Of a stretch of 64,000 nt of DNA, positions 42,601-52,640 are shown in pieces (position 1 is the stretch's first letter; the number at the start of each line of letters is the position of its first letter). Made by a program: the position numbers and the translations under genes. The notes beneath the pieces are model-generated. The model ran no database searches, was not told where the DNA came from, and saw only the letters and a program-made list of their open reading frames with translations. The stretch lies in contig CM119263.1 in the NCBI GenBank assembly GCA_051294375.1, forward strand, positions 30,158,099 through 30,222,098, read 5' to 3'. Origin of the DNA: Paraspadella gotoi (taxonomy: Eukaryota; Chaetognatha).

Positions 42601-45600
42601 AAAGGTATTGCTAGTAAAAGTACCACTTCTAAATTCTTTTGTCCCAAGTGCCTTCATCATTTTGGAAAACGAGTCTTGAGAGATTCTCATAAAGCAACAT
42701 GTAACAAGGCATTAAAGAATCAATTAACTCTTCCGCCAAGAAGCACCTCAATAACATTTAATAATCATAAGCATCTTAGTAGAAATAGTTTTTTTATATG
42801 TTCACAAGGAGAAGCTTCATACCGAATAACCAGAACTGGAGTTCAATGTTCAAAACCTGAGAGTCAAACGAAAAAGTATTCTTGGGTCAAATACCGTTAT
42901 GAAGAAATTCACTGTCGGAAGTGTGAACGATGTACTGATGACTTACCCTGCGGGGATTTAATGAAAAAAAGCAACCTGTTCTGTAGTTTGGATCTGTCGG
43001 CCTTTGCCTACAACATCATTGCTACTCACGATGAAAATATTAGTATTCCACTAAGATCATACCGCGCCCAGAGTGAGCATGAGGTTAATGATCAAGTGGT
43101 AAAGCAAAAGTTTTTAGACTTTTTATGTGACGACGCGATTTTTCTCAAAGATTTGATGAAGAAAACACCTGGGGAGTCAATGACCAAGGAAATGGCTGAA
43201 GCGACGCAATGTTCCTTGTGCAAAGTAAAGTTTCCTCTGAACAAGTCGGATCCTTTGTTTCACAAACACAGAAAATGCATTTATCAGATTAATTCCCAAA
43301 CTGAGTCTAGTGACATTGCAAACGACAAGGTTCCTTCAAGATATACCTCCGTTTGTTTTTCTTGCAGCTCGTCTCTCAAGGAACGAAGGAAGACTCCTGT
43401 CTATTTTAATCAAGACTCAGTAAACTTGTGTCATTTAGTTATCAGCTGTGCGGGATCATTTCCTGAATATATTAAAAGACTTTACATATTTGGCGAGCAT
43501 GACGAAAAAAGTAAGTCGGTTTCTTTGCTGCTCAATTGCGTTGATTGCAGGAGATTGAAAAAAGAGAATATGGAAAAAGATAAAGCAGTAATTGTCAGTA
43601 GCACCAAAGATAGTACGGAAGATCAAAATAAGTCGCCAAGATTGGATGAGAATGAGCCAAGTCTCAGTCAAGAAACTGACAAAGTGGATCTTGACTCAAT
43701 GACGAATGCATCTGACAATGATGATGATGATTATGATGACAATGATGATGAAGTTGATGCCTCTGAGGATGATATTGATGGCAATGAATCAGATTCCAAC
43801 AAAGGGGGAAAAAGGGAAAAATGTTACATCAATAATGAGAGGCAAAAATCTTGCGCGTCTTGTAAGAAAATGATTGGTTTCAAGTTCATTAATTCTCGCA
43901 GTTTCCTAAATCTGAGCTTGGAGAAAATGGCCGAATCTTTGGGATCAAACTTTAGCCCAGTCACGTGCAAAGAATGTGGAGAGAACATGGAGAAGCAAAA
44001 ACATTGTGGTCGGTGTTTGCAGAAATGTAAAGCAACATTCAATCAGACTTTTCAGTACCTCTCAGAATGTAAAGAGGCGACACTGTTTCCCAAGAACATA
44101 AAGAAAAGCCAATTAATTCACGATTACGCGAGTCAACTCAGACACTGGAATGAGAGGCAATTCCCGAGTTACAAACAATTATATTCTGCAACAGATCAAA
44201 AATCTGCAATAGAATACAATGAAGCTATTTCGCTCTACAATCGATTGAACTGCCAGAACATTGGCGAATTTGTACTGCATCGATTAAGATTGGACGCAAC
44301 TTTGTTAACCGATGTGATGATAAACTTTCGAAACATTCTCTTCGATAATTTTGGTCTCGACATCATGGGCTATGGGAACATCAAAGATTTTGTTTATGAT
44401 GCTGCAAAAAAAGTATGCAATCTACAGATGGATTTTTCGCCATCGGTGGAGATGCACGAGGAGTTTCTAGATGGAATAAAAGGTAGATTTTCTAACATCT
44501 CTCACAAATTCTTTGCCAGCAATGACGAGGCCATCCCACCAATACCAAGAGAGTACGCCGCTCTCACTGACAGCCTTATTAGCATTGGTGAGAGAACTTA
44601 CAAATATAAACATCAGGTTCCTTCTCAGCAAACTCCTGGTTTAAGATCCTGTGAGAAGGACAACACTGAGACGTGGTCAGGTTTCTTTGACAGTTGCTTC
44701 AATCGGTGTAACCTTTTATCCTTGAGCATCAACGATTTTTATTCTTTCATCATGAAAAATTATCCACTTCCTTACAAAGATTTTCGATACTTGGAAGGAG
44801 ACGAATTGAAAAAATTGAGCGAGGAATTTTTCACTCAGCAGGGAAAAAATATCCAGAACTTTGGAGAAGATGGATTTTTATTGACTGTGGATCTTGAGTA
44901 TCCACCTGAAATCCAGGAAGAACTGGAAGCTTTTCCTCTTCTGCTGGAGAAGAGAAAAGTTAAAAGAGAAGAACTCTCTCTCTTCACGAAAAGTCAATTG
45001 CAGGAAACGGATGCAGAACCGGGCGACGCTGAAAGACTAATTGCCGATTTTAAGCCTAAGACGAAGTATCAAATTCATTTCGTTTATTTGAAGTTTGTGC
45101 TGAGCAAAGGTGTGCGCTTGTTAAAAATTCATTCGGCGATAGCGTTCAAGCAAAAGGTTTTGTTTCGTGATTTTTTCAAACTGACTTTTGAGTTGAGAGA
45201 GAAAAGTCGAACAGATCTTTTTTCATACAGTATATATGAAACACTATTGGATTCTTTATTGGCGAAACTGTTAGAAAGTGAGCACGACAAGTTTCAGTAC
45301 ACTTATGTCTCCCAACGAAGAAAGGCTTTCAAGTTTATCAGCGACTATTCATTTCTCGATTGCGCCGTCTTGTCCCCAAAAAGCTTGATTGTAAAGTCAT
45401 TTGCCGGCAAAGTACCTATGAAAAAACCAGTGTACCTGGCAAACGTCATAATGGATTTGGCCAAGTGTTTTTTGGTCCATAAAGTCCATGATTCTATTTT
45501 GTCAGCTTTTAAAATAGATGGGACCAAAAATTGTTTTGTCTTTTCCGCGGAATCAGATTCCGTTGGCGTCGCCTGTTTCTATGATTCCCGAATCCAAGGA

Positions 45601-46278
45601 AACGATTACTTCTATAAAAAGATGGCAACTTTGGCATCGGATCTGGACGTAAGCTCGTATGATCTACATCATCCCTACTTTGCTTTGAATCCCGACAATA
45701 AATCTGATCTGATTTCCCTGCAAAGGAAGAACGCGGGTCGACCGGGAAAATTCAAAGACTCGCTCGACTCGGACGAAATTTTAGCGCAATTCGTCGGCCT
45801 CAGGCCTAAAGTTTTCTCTTACTTGATTTACAACACGAGGACGGGAGTTTTTAGAGAAAGGGAGACGCCCAAATTTAAAAGGAATGACCTTCACTTCAAC
45901 TATGCCATTTCAACCAAGAATCAGTTTGTAAAAACCCCGGATTTAGTGAGCAATCAACATGCGACTTATCTTGGGGAATTAGCCAATCATTGCGCGAGGC
46001 ACAGCGACACAAAATTATATTGGTTGAATAGCTTGAAGAGTCTGCCGTTTCATCACAGAGACGTAGGCGAGATAGAGAAATTGATGGAGACACAAATTCC
46101 GCGTAGAATCAAAGAAAAAATAATTCTTGCGTCGATTGAGAGAGATGATGATGATGATGAGGATGATGACAACGACGTTGTCACCTCCAACCAGCCACCT
46201 CCATCCCAGACTCCAAACGCTGCTCCTTGTCAAGACAACCAATCCGGAAATGAATCACCCATTGGTGAAACAGTTTAA
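39652..46278 (+). CDS. Polinton/adintovirus-type family-B DNA polymerase homologue with degenerate active sites
   Basis: One uninterrupted 2208-codon frame in a window whose other protein genes are all split. Layout: NLS-like RKKRR and polyGlu (8-25); Gly-rich run (about 103-119); a 41-residue tandem duplication (about 184-264); cysteine-finger module copy 1 (277-430, CPKC...H...C at 407-427); acidic linker (440-690); Polinton-polymerase N-terminal region (697-862); finger module copy 2 (862-1020); exonuclease-like region (1036-1300); acidic insert (1303-1393); CxxC cluster (1401-1459); polymerase region (1490-2090). Active-site positions, aligned by eye: exo I keeps Glu1054 but has Gln1052 where Asp is expected; the exo II Asp seems replaced (Leu1259); motif A has Ser1692 for Asp; motif B lacks its usual Asn/Gly; motif C has Glu1967-Ser-Asp1969. 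FVGLRPKVFS (2047-2056) is well kept. No integrase, ATPase or capsid gene lies nearby. Probably a catalytically dead, host-retained copy. Confidence 0.8.
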   Translation: MNVARSPVRKKRRWIEEEEEEEEEETLSNCVFKKESDRVYDPVADVGTGSDENLRKIAKTNRTDIGMDGLIGDDAGQKRETDEWIEHGIKLWNVMNLKCEDGGGGGGRGGCGSGGSASVKNEEIYEEIIDLTTETEDESQIENNWYKIEKYEADNFVTEDQIVDLTGSESEMENEEDDDNEEEMKPETKIQRNSPVKKNVNVEMDTSRITRRINVDMNGISIEEMNPETEIHRNSLVKKNFNVEMDTSRITRRRNVNFNDISDDDDFSSMTRGILQIPNESEMRFIFCIISSIKQFSARTARILCNYEPHLEEIKYNGIRLPVDSLKKIERIEDMNGAFFSLYIYQCKKIDKKEYQLCPYYISKKNNTHEVFLWLVNEQKSQYKVIKCLSIFMRNFFIPKGRRKYYCPKCVSQFNKSVLKDSHQRECRKEFKSIKFFLKPKKKHHIREIHKNIIMGRSSGNSPNDGEIQIDDKMNNKTNDDDKMEDQANKKFDIDIESDENETIESEEQIQDNKKLDNKGEKEETNRNKNIYTDLNNEVMIKAKDRQRRAKHTDESIENSKQCVDVDNRMVENVEGENQMNSNEKHFSNQVEKNLKKENEMENGNNLNELDEEFNSSHDQGNVINQDEESKKENDEIPLKQENEAKSSIGLQPDGDHVFGNSADDFSDIKSTEIKLSNNDQKSSSKDDNSGHLYFNKVIVKEKPDFVLHHYEAALGQICQSYYFIPQQELSDYVELLKKARPLFCDIVSANLKRHKSLKLVIQVKMTFFAEDNKNKNNKTDENYLFNYEPTLAPLTIAYSSNVSKSVNYLFDQIFVKIEEILTLKSDLVYFFTNFLKLNVIQFMSISAGSQAKLPTIIAMKRATINVPDERNMCLVYCIIASIFNISGSSSIRFKSYTPYLSKINFNGIKFPITSIASIKNIEKINDKLFSIYIYAYRLTKKGCEFYPYYVSDINEARHEVYLLLVGEENSHFVVIKSLQRLMKGIASKSTTSKFFCPKCLHHFGKRVLRDSHKATCNKALKNQLTLPPRSTSITFNNHKHLSRNSFFICSQGEASYRITRTGVQCSKPESQTKKYSWVKYRYEEIHCRKCERCTDDLPCGDLMKKSNLFCSLDLSAFAYNIIATHDENISIPLRSYRAQSEHEVNDQVVKQKFLDFLCDDAIFLKDLMKKTPGESMTKEMAEATQCSLCKVKFPLNKSDPLFHKHRKCIYQINSQTESSDIANDKVPSRYTSVCFSCSSSLKERRKTPVYFNQDSVNLCHLVISCAGSFPEYIKRLYIFGEHDEKSKSVSLLLNCVDCRRLKKENMEKDKAVIVSSTKDSTEDQNKSPRLDENEPSLSQETDKVDLDSMTNASDNDDDDYDDNDDEVDASEDDIDGNESDSNKGGKREKCYINNERQKSCASCKKMIGFKFINSRSFLNLSLEKMAESLGSNFSPVTCKECGENMEKQKHCGRCLQKCKATFNQTFQYLSECKEATLFPKNIKKSQLIHDYASQLRHWNERQFPSYKQLYSATDQKSAIEYNEAISLYNRLNCQNIGEFVLHRLRLDATLLTDVMINFRNILFDNFGLDIMGYGNIKDFVYDAAKKVCNLQMDFSPSVEMHEEFLDGIKGRFSNISHKFFASNDEAIPPIPREYAALTDSLISIGERTYKYKHQVPSQQTPGLRSCEKDNTETWSGFFDSCFNRCNLLSLSINDFYSFIMKNYPLPYKDFRYLEGDELKKLSEEFFTQQGKNIQNFGEDGFLLTVDLEYPPEIQEELEAFPLLLEKRKVKREELSLFTKSQLQETDAEPGDAERLIADFKPKTKYQIHFVYLKFVLSKGVRLLKIHSAIAFKQKVLFRDFFKLTFELREKSRTDLFSYSIYETLLDSLLAKLLESEHDKFQYTYVSQRRKAFKFISDYSFLDCAVLSPKSLIVKSFAGKVPMKKPVYLANVIMDLAKCFLVHKVHDSILSAFKIDGTKNCFVFSAESDSVGVACFYDSRIQGNDYFYKKMATLASDLDVSSYDLHHPYFALNPDNKSDLISLQRKNAGRPGKFKDSLDSDEILAQFVGLRPKVFSYLIYNTRTGVFRERETPKFKRNDLHFNYAISTKNQFVKTPDLVSNQHATYLGELANHCARHSDTKLYWLNSLKSLPFHHRDVGEIEKLMETQIPRRIKEKIILASIERDDDDDEDDDNDVVTSNQPPPSQTPNAAPCQDNQSGNESPIGETV

Positions 46279-47036
46279 GCAAGCTCTTGAGACAAAAACT
46301 CTTGCTCGCCACAGTGTATTTAACTTTCTATTGCAATGTCAAAAAAGCTTTTTTTTCAAATTTGTTCATTTTTATTAATTTTTATTGCTGAAATTATTAG
46401 CAATAAAGATGTATAATTCTCTATGAACTTTAAGTTTACATAGTAATTTGTTATTTATAAAATTTCTTTTTTTTATCTTTCTAAGTATATAATATTAACC
46501 AAGTATTTATTATTTTACCTGAGTATTTTTTATTACAGGGGTTTTTTATCATGTGTTATATTGATAATAATTCTTAATAATAACTGTTGATAATCACTGA
46601 ATATTTTGCAGTCCTAATATTTAGTGTACCCTGAGTATTGAGAAGATCTTTATGATTTTTTGGCTATTAAGATAGTTACATTATTAATATTGAACATTCC
46701 GTTGATTGTTAACCATGTTTTTTATGTTTTACATTAAAACATTCTAAAGAATAACATGGATGAAATTAAATACTTTTGTTTTTTTGGAGATTTCGTCGAG
46801 TCGCGATTTCGTTGGCCAGTCAGTTTAGTGGTCTTCGCCGCAGTAGTTAGTAAATGAAAAGAAATATGTAGTTATTATTTATAGAAATTGGTTAAAATTA
46901 TATATAAAGCTAAATAATTTTTCTATTAACTATTGAAATATAATCTTTATGAATATTATATTATGAATGACCACTCATTAACTTGTTCGATTTAGCAGAG
47001 CAGATAAGAACCAAGAATCTGAGAACTCTCTTAGTA
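46279..47036. other. Intergenic stretch after the polymerase-like ORF
   Basis: AT-rich, no gene seen. A canonical AATAAA (46402-46407) lies about 125 nt after the stop codon and could serve as the polyadenylation signal of the long ORF. Confidence 0.5.
46402..46407 (+). promoter_or_regulatory. Candidate polyadenylation signal for the polymerase-like ORF
   Basis: AATAAA hexamer in the right orientation and at a reasonable distance from the stop at 46278. In AT-rich sequence the motif also arises by chance. Confidence 0.35.
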
Positions 47037-47109
47037 GCCCGGTTAGCTCAGTCGGTAGAGCACAGGACTCTTAATCCTGGGGTCGTGGGTTCGAGCCCCA
47101 CATTGGGCG
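47037..47109 (+). tRNA. tRNA-Lys (CTT)
   Basis: 73-nt cloverleaf beginning GCCCGGTTAGCTCAG, with anticodon loop ACTCTTAA (anticodon CTT), B box GGTTCGAGCCC and acceptor closing TTGGGCG. Followed by TTTTTT-type termination sequence. Identical in sequence to the copy at 55363. Confidence 0.97.
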
Positions 47110-47622
47110 AGTTTTTTACCTTAGATTAAGCTGCTTGTTTTCGTCATTATAATTTTATATATTTTGGTTAACTTTCTGGTCTAAAAGCTCAGAAAGTTTT
47201 TTTTAGTTTTGCTACATTTTTCTGAATAAAAATTATAATCATCAATTTGTTATTGTAACTAACAATGCTGCTTGGAGTACCGTTTTAATTTTCCTACTTT
47301 TTTTAATAATTTCCAGTTAAAATTTTAATGGATTTTTCTTACACTTAATATTATTTCGTTTTAATTCACTTTTAATCATTTTTTGTTTGTATTCTCTCTT
47401 TCTTTCTTTATTCTTTTCTTCATATCATGCCCTTCTGTAACACTTTTTCTTCCTTTCCCAAATTATTTATTTTCAATTATCATTATTATTATTATTAGCA
47501 TTGTTATTATTGTCATTATATTTTTATTTTCAAGGAAGAGAGGCATCAACGAGTTGATCCAACATTTCTCAAATAAAACAGTGTGAATAAAATCGGTGAC
47601 GTCATCGATGCGACTCTCAAAC
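47110..47622. other. AT-rich stretch between tRNA-Lys and the fucosyltransferase 3' end
   Basis: No gene seen. Contains an ATT/ATC run near 47470-47525. The 3' UTR of the minus-strand fucosyltransferase probably extends here. Confidence 0.5.
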
Positions 47623-50199
47623 TCATTCCCCGCATTTTTTGTTCGTCCAATATTCCCACATATCATCGTACCACGACGGTACGAGCGTCTCATTGTTCAA
47701 GGCCGCGCAGAGTTTACAGAACTTGTTCTGAGAACCGTCCTTGCCCAACCGGATCCTGTAATCCTTTCGCCATCGACGATATCGTTCGTACAGCGTCGCG
47801 TTCTTGTCCAGCAGCCGCACGTACGCTGCGAGTTGCTGCGGCGTAAACTTTCGTGCGTCGATGAAAGAATCTGGGGGAGCGTCGGCGTCGTAATCTCCGC
47901 CGCCGTAGACGATCGGGACGAGATCCGTGTACATCAAGATCTTCCACAGTTTCTCAGTGATGTAGTCGCGACAAAGTGAGTTTTCAAAGGACAAATAAAA
48001 CTTGTACTTTTTCGAGATCATTTCGTAGCAATCCTTTTCTACAGATCGCGAGCACCGCAGAGGACCGCAGGCGCCGTAGACGTCTACAGCAACGTATCTT
48101 TGAAGGCGCCGCACGTAATCTTCGCGTTGACTGCTCGTCTGACAATGAGACACCATCCAAACGATCGATGGCCCGCCACTCGTTCGTGCCCGGCGGGGCG
48201 AAGACTGACGGTCGTCGAGGCTCCTACGTTCCGTCAGTCCGTACGGGCCGGGAAAGTCGCTGTCCTTTCTGTACGTCATAGTCCAGTTGAACCAACCGTT
48301 CAAGATTCGGGTGTCCAGACCAGCGTACGGAGGGGGCTCATAGAGGAAGAACACCCATCGCTGATGAGCCGGCTTGGCTCGGGGCATGTCGTAGCCAGGG
48401 ACCAGGGAATTCGTCGCCGATTTTCTTACTGATGGAAAGATACTAAAATTATATTATTTAATATTTTTTTTAAATATGAATTACGTCCCTTAGAAAAATT
48501 AACACTATTACCCGATTTCTGTTCCTAATGACTGATCTTAATTCAAACCTTAATATTTAACTCTAATATTTTACTAAATGCTTAAGAAAAAGGGTCATTC
48601 AAATCAACTTCAAAATAGGCAGATTCAAAATAGTACAGATTCAGAAAGCTGAGCTCCTGGCGATTCCGAAAATGTATTCACTTTAAACATTTGATGCATT
48701 CTATGCCATTTTATATCGGTTTTAATTATAAAATAAAAGAAATCTATCTGAAGAAAAAACTAAAAAAAAACGAAAAAGCCAATCTATATGATATTTTTTA
48801 TGAATTTTTTATTACTGAATTAGAAAAATGTAATAGAGAGACATTTTTAAATTTCAACTTGTATCCTTGAAAATGAAACGTTTTTAAACTTTTTAAACTT
48901 CCTAACTTGAATGTCTCTCTATTACATTTTTACAAATGTTTTTAAGATTGCTAATCTTTATAAATATTCACACTATTCCTTTAGATTGCTAATCAAATTT
49001 TTAAATCAATATTATTGCAGTAGTTTGGCCTGGAAATCTTCAAATTCAGTGTAGATTCATTGTAGCTCAAATTTCTTTACCATCTATTTAACTGAAGATT
49101 TTGTTCATGACTTGAAAACCAACAGAGTAACAAGATTAATTGTTTAATTCTCCCCTTCAAAATTTCCCTTAACCGTGTTTTAACTTCTTACCTAGAATTT
49201 TTTAACAACCAGATTGAAAAACAAATCTTTAAAAAATGTGCTTACCCATTTAACTTGACAATTTTGTTATTTACCGATTTAAAAAAAAATAATTGAAAAC
49301 AGAATGTTTACATATAAATAAAAACTTATTTTTTTGTAATTACTGATGACTATAATGTATTTCTCGATGTATTAGCTCTAATACATCCATGATTACACAT
49401 TGTAATGGTGAATGACCCTTCCTCTTAACCTAAATTTTAAATCTAATCCAGAACCAATTCCCTAACCTTATTCCTTAATATTTAACCTTAATCCCTAAAC
49501 CAAATCCCTAACCTTAATCCTTAATATTTAACCTTAATCCCTAAACCAAATCCCTAACCTTATTCCCTAATCCAGAACCCAATTTCTCATCAGATAATTA
49601 TCCTACCCCCAAAACCCCAAATCTTAATTCAGACCCTAACCCTTAATTCTAAATTCAATCTGAAATAAGGTTTTGGAAAATATGGCCTAAAAGTTATTTA
49701 AAATAGTAGTTGAAAAACCTTATGTACAGACAGAATGACAAACAAACAGACTGAAAGTTAGACAGAAAGACCGACAATAACCCCCCCCTTCATTACCGAT
49801 GTTCCGTATGTGAAAGACCACGGCGTCAGCCTCCATCAACCGACTTCTGTCAGTCGTCGTTTCACAATTTGTCTCCAAGCAACGATGATCCACAAAAGGT
49901 TGAGATCCTTGTCCGAACCCGTAGTATCGATTCTGATAAAAGGGGACCCAAAAGAGAATGACCCTTTTTTGTCGACCTCTCCGCGTCGTCTCGTGGACTT
50001 CTTTGTCGGTCTGTCGGCTCGTCGGTCGACGGATGAGGATCGAGGAGACGCTGGAGCCGATCCGGTCCACAATGATCCCTCCGTTTCTAGCGACGACGAC
50101 GTTGTATAAGATGCAAACGGTCGTCAAGGAAACGAAGAGGATGAGAAAGAATTTTTTGTCCTTAAATTGGGAGAAAACTGTTTCTTCGTTGGGCATCAT
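47623..50199 (-). CDS. Alpha-1,3-fucosyltransferase, GT10 family (two exons)
   Basis: Exon 1 is 50199-49797, exon 2 is 48428-47623; the junction is phase 1. 402 residues, usual for the family. Exon 1 encodes a short cytoplasmic tail, a signal-anchor (FFLILFVSLTTVCILYNVVV, about 17-36), a stem, and the start of the Rossmann-like N-terminal domain (VILFWVPFY, then ADAVVFHIRN). Exon 2 opens into QRWVFFLYEPPPY and carries the GT10 signature KFYLSFENSLCRDYITEKLW, the GDP-fucose binding region, plus a late CxxC (CKLC) near the C-terminus. Such enzymes act in the Golgi as type II membrane proteins and transfer fucose from GDP-fucose to GlcNAc on glycans; core versus Lewis-type specificity is not decidable here. 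The intron (48429-49796) is AT-rich and includes a repeat copy. Confidence 0.92.
48591..49145. repeat. Nonautonomous repeat, left copy of an inverted pair
   Basis: About 550 bp that recur as the reverse complement at 50335-50915. Both contain AGCTGAGCTCCTGGCGATT (or complement) and a segment rich in AATGTAATAGAGAGACATT. Internally this 22-bp stretch is itself inverted about 100 bp apart, so each copy can form a hairpin, as in MITEs. Confidence 0.8.
49430..49692. repeat. MITE-like repeat family B copy (ccctaa-type interior)
   Basis: A run of TAACCTTAATCCCTAA-like words with a GGAAAATATGGCC end. Related in composition to copies at 56318 and 16020. Confidence 0.45.
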
Positions 50200-50334
50200 T
50201 TTATGTTCATCAGTTGTGTTTTTGTTTTGTTTTTGTTTTGGTTGAATTTTGTTTTAATATTATTTGTTCTTTGGTTTTTTTCTAGGTAAGAGGTTAAAAC
50301 AAGGTAAAGGAAAATTTAGAAGGGAATAATTAAA

Positions 50335-50915
50335 CAATTAATCTTGTTACTCTGTTTTTTTGGGTTTTTTTTGTTTGTTTGTTTTTTTTTGTTACTCTGT
50401 TGGTTTTCCAGTCATGAACAAAATCATCAGTTAAATAGATGGTAAAGAAATTCAAGCAACAATGAATCTACACTGAATTTGAAGAGTTGCAGCTTAAATG
50501 ACTGCAATAATATTGATTTAAAAATTTGATTAGCAATCTTAAAAACATTTGTAAAAATGTAATAGAAAGACATTTTGATAAACGCGTTCCAGCTAGGAAG
50601 AATTCAGGTTTAAAGTTTAAAAATGTTTAATTTTCAAGTTGAAATTTAAAAATTTCTCTTTATTACATTTTTCGAATTCACTAATAAAAAATTCATAAAA
50701 AACATCAGATGGATTGGCTTTTTCATTTGACCTGCAACTCTTCAGATAGGTTTCTTTTATTTTATATTATAATTAAAACCGATATAAAATGGTGTAGAAT
50801 GCATCAAATGTTTAAAGTGAATACATTTTCGAAATCGCCAGGAGCTCAGCTTTTTGAATCTGTACTATCTATTTTGGCCTATTTTGAAGTTGATTTGAAT
50901 GACCCTTTTTCTTAC
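50335..50915. repeat. Nonautonomous repeat, right copy of the inverted pair
   Basis: Reverse complement of 48591-49145 with small insertions, including a T-rich expansion at about 50355-50390. The pair brackets fucosyltransferase exon 1. Confidence 0.8.
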
Positions 50916-51465
50916 TTAATGAGTGATGAGAAATGAGAAACGAATGAGAAAAGATTAAAAAGAAATTAATTTAAGTGAAGTCGACGCGCCTGTCGTTCAC
51001 ACGAGACTTGGTTTTGTTTTGTATCACGGTTGTTTTTATTTTTTGTTTTCTTTTTTTTTTTTTTTGACTTGATCTAAGACACGAGACTGAGAAAATAAAA
51101 GGAAATAGAATTTTTATAAAATTTCTTTTTTCACAAAAATAATTCATTATTTTTTTAAATTTGTCATTTAAAAAAATAAATCAATAAAAATCTTATATTG
51201 TAGTATGGTAATAATAATAACATTTAAGGAAAAACTCATGCAATGATAATAATGATGATGATAAATACAAATTATCAATCACGAAAAACGTTTCAGTTTT
51301 TTTTAGTTACTTTTTTTTGACAAAATCGGTTCGTTTGTCATTTGAACTCTTCCTATAATATTTCTCATTTATGCTTCAACCGTCAATTTCATCAATTAGA
51401 TTAAACGGGTTTCACTGCCCGCCAGTTTACAGTTATAATCTTCTATTTGTGACTGTGCTCGCTCG

Positions 51466-51509
<44 letters not shown>

Positions 51510-51692
51510 CTCTTCATTGTTTATAAATGGATTAAAAGTGTTACTCTGAAATCACGTTTCCCCGAGTTTCCGCCAGGAAAAATCTGGACTTTGGTCAACG
51601 TCCAGGTACAACCGAAAGTGGAGATATTGATTTTCTTTTACTTAACATTGACATAAGCAATTAAGCAATTGAGTTGTTGAAAGATCAAGACT

Positions 51693-52040
51693 GGGCCTTA
51701 TTTTCACAGAACTCCCAATTTTATCTTAAATTCGGTATTTAGTTATTTTTTTATATTTAAAGTTTAAATAAAAGTTAAGATTATGATTATGTTAAGAATT
51801 AATTAAAGGAATAGGGTTAGGGACTTGGTTAATAAATAGGGTTAGGGATTACGGTTATAGCAAATTTAAGCATTAAGGGTTAGAGTTAGAGATTAGGGTT
51901 TAAGATTTAGGGTTAGGGTTAAAGATTAGGTTATGGGAGGTTAAGGATTAACAATTAAAAGTAAAGATTAGGTATAAGTTTAGTAATTATTTATGGTTTA
52001 TTTATAAATTTAGGTTTAAGGATAAAGGAACTGAATTTGA
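51693..52040. repeat. MITE-like repeat family B copy
   Basis: Left end GGGCCTTATTTTCACAG then ATCTTAAATTCGGTATTT. The interior is TTAGGGTTA-type degenerate repeat; the right end GAGCCATTTTAAGATG is an imperfect inverse of the left. Confidence 0.6.
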
Positions 52041-52353
52041 GAGCCATTTTAAGATGAAGAAATTAATAAATATTTTCACGTTTAATTCGAGTGTTAGTTT
52101 TTTTGCTCAAATTTCTTTTTTAAAAGAATGCTGGTTAGATTTATTCAAGGCATAATTAGTTTTCAAGCATTTTCATCTTCAAAAATTTCCCTTTTGACAT
52201 CGAATAAAAAATTTTTACTTTTTAGATTTTAGAAAGTTTACATCTAAATTTTAAGAGAAAAAAAATCGAATTGAAAGTTAAGCATCGAGAAGCATCGAGC
52301 ATCGAGAAAACAATAAAAATATTGATATTTCAATTTTCGAAAGCAAGATAATT

Positions 52354-52358
<5 letters not shown>

Positions 52359-52433
<75 letters not shown>

Positions 52434-52577
52434 GGGGAGGTTTCCCGTCACCAGCGCGAGCTGATATTTTAAAGTTACAAGTTTCAGCATTCGTCATTTA
52501 CCCCCTCTCTCTCTCTCTCTCTCTCTCTCCCTCTCCTCTCTCTCTCTCTCTCTCTCTCCCCCTCTCTCTCTCTCTCT

Positions 52578-52639
<62 letters not shown>

Positions 52640-52640
52640 G
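52359..52640. repeat. (GA)n followed by (CT)n, potential hairpin
   Basis: About 70 bp of GA then, 70 bp further, about 135 bp of CT on the same strand. The two are mutually complementary, so single-stranded DNA or RNA could fold into a long stem. Confidence 0.85.

Noticed and set aside
39601-46242. Short minus-strand frames opposite the polymerase-like ORF
   Set aside because: Scattered, short and overlapping a frame with clear protein homology; typical shadows.
51770-52020. Telomere or subtelomere
   Set aside because: TTAGGG-like words are degenerate, internal, and repeated at several sites inside a bounded repeat family, with genes on both sides.
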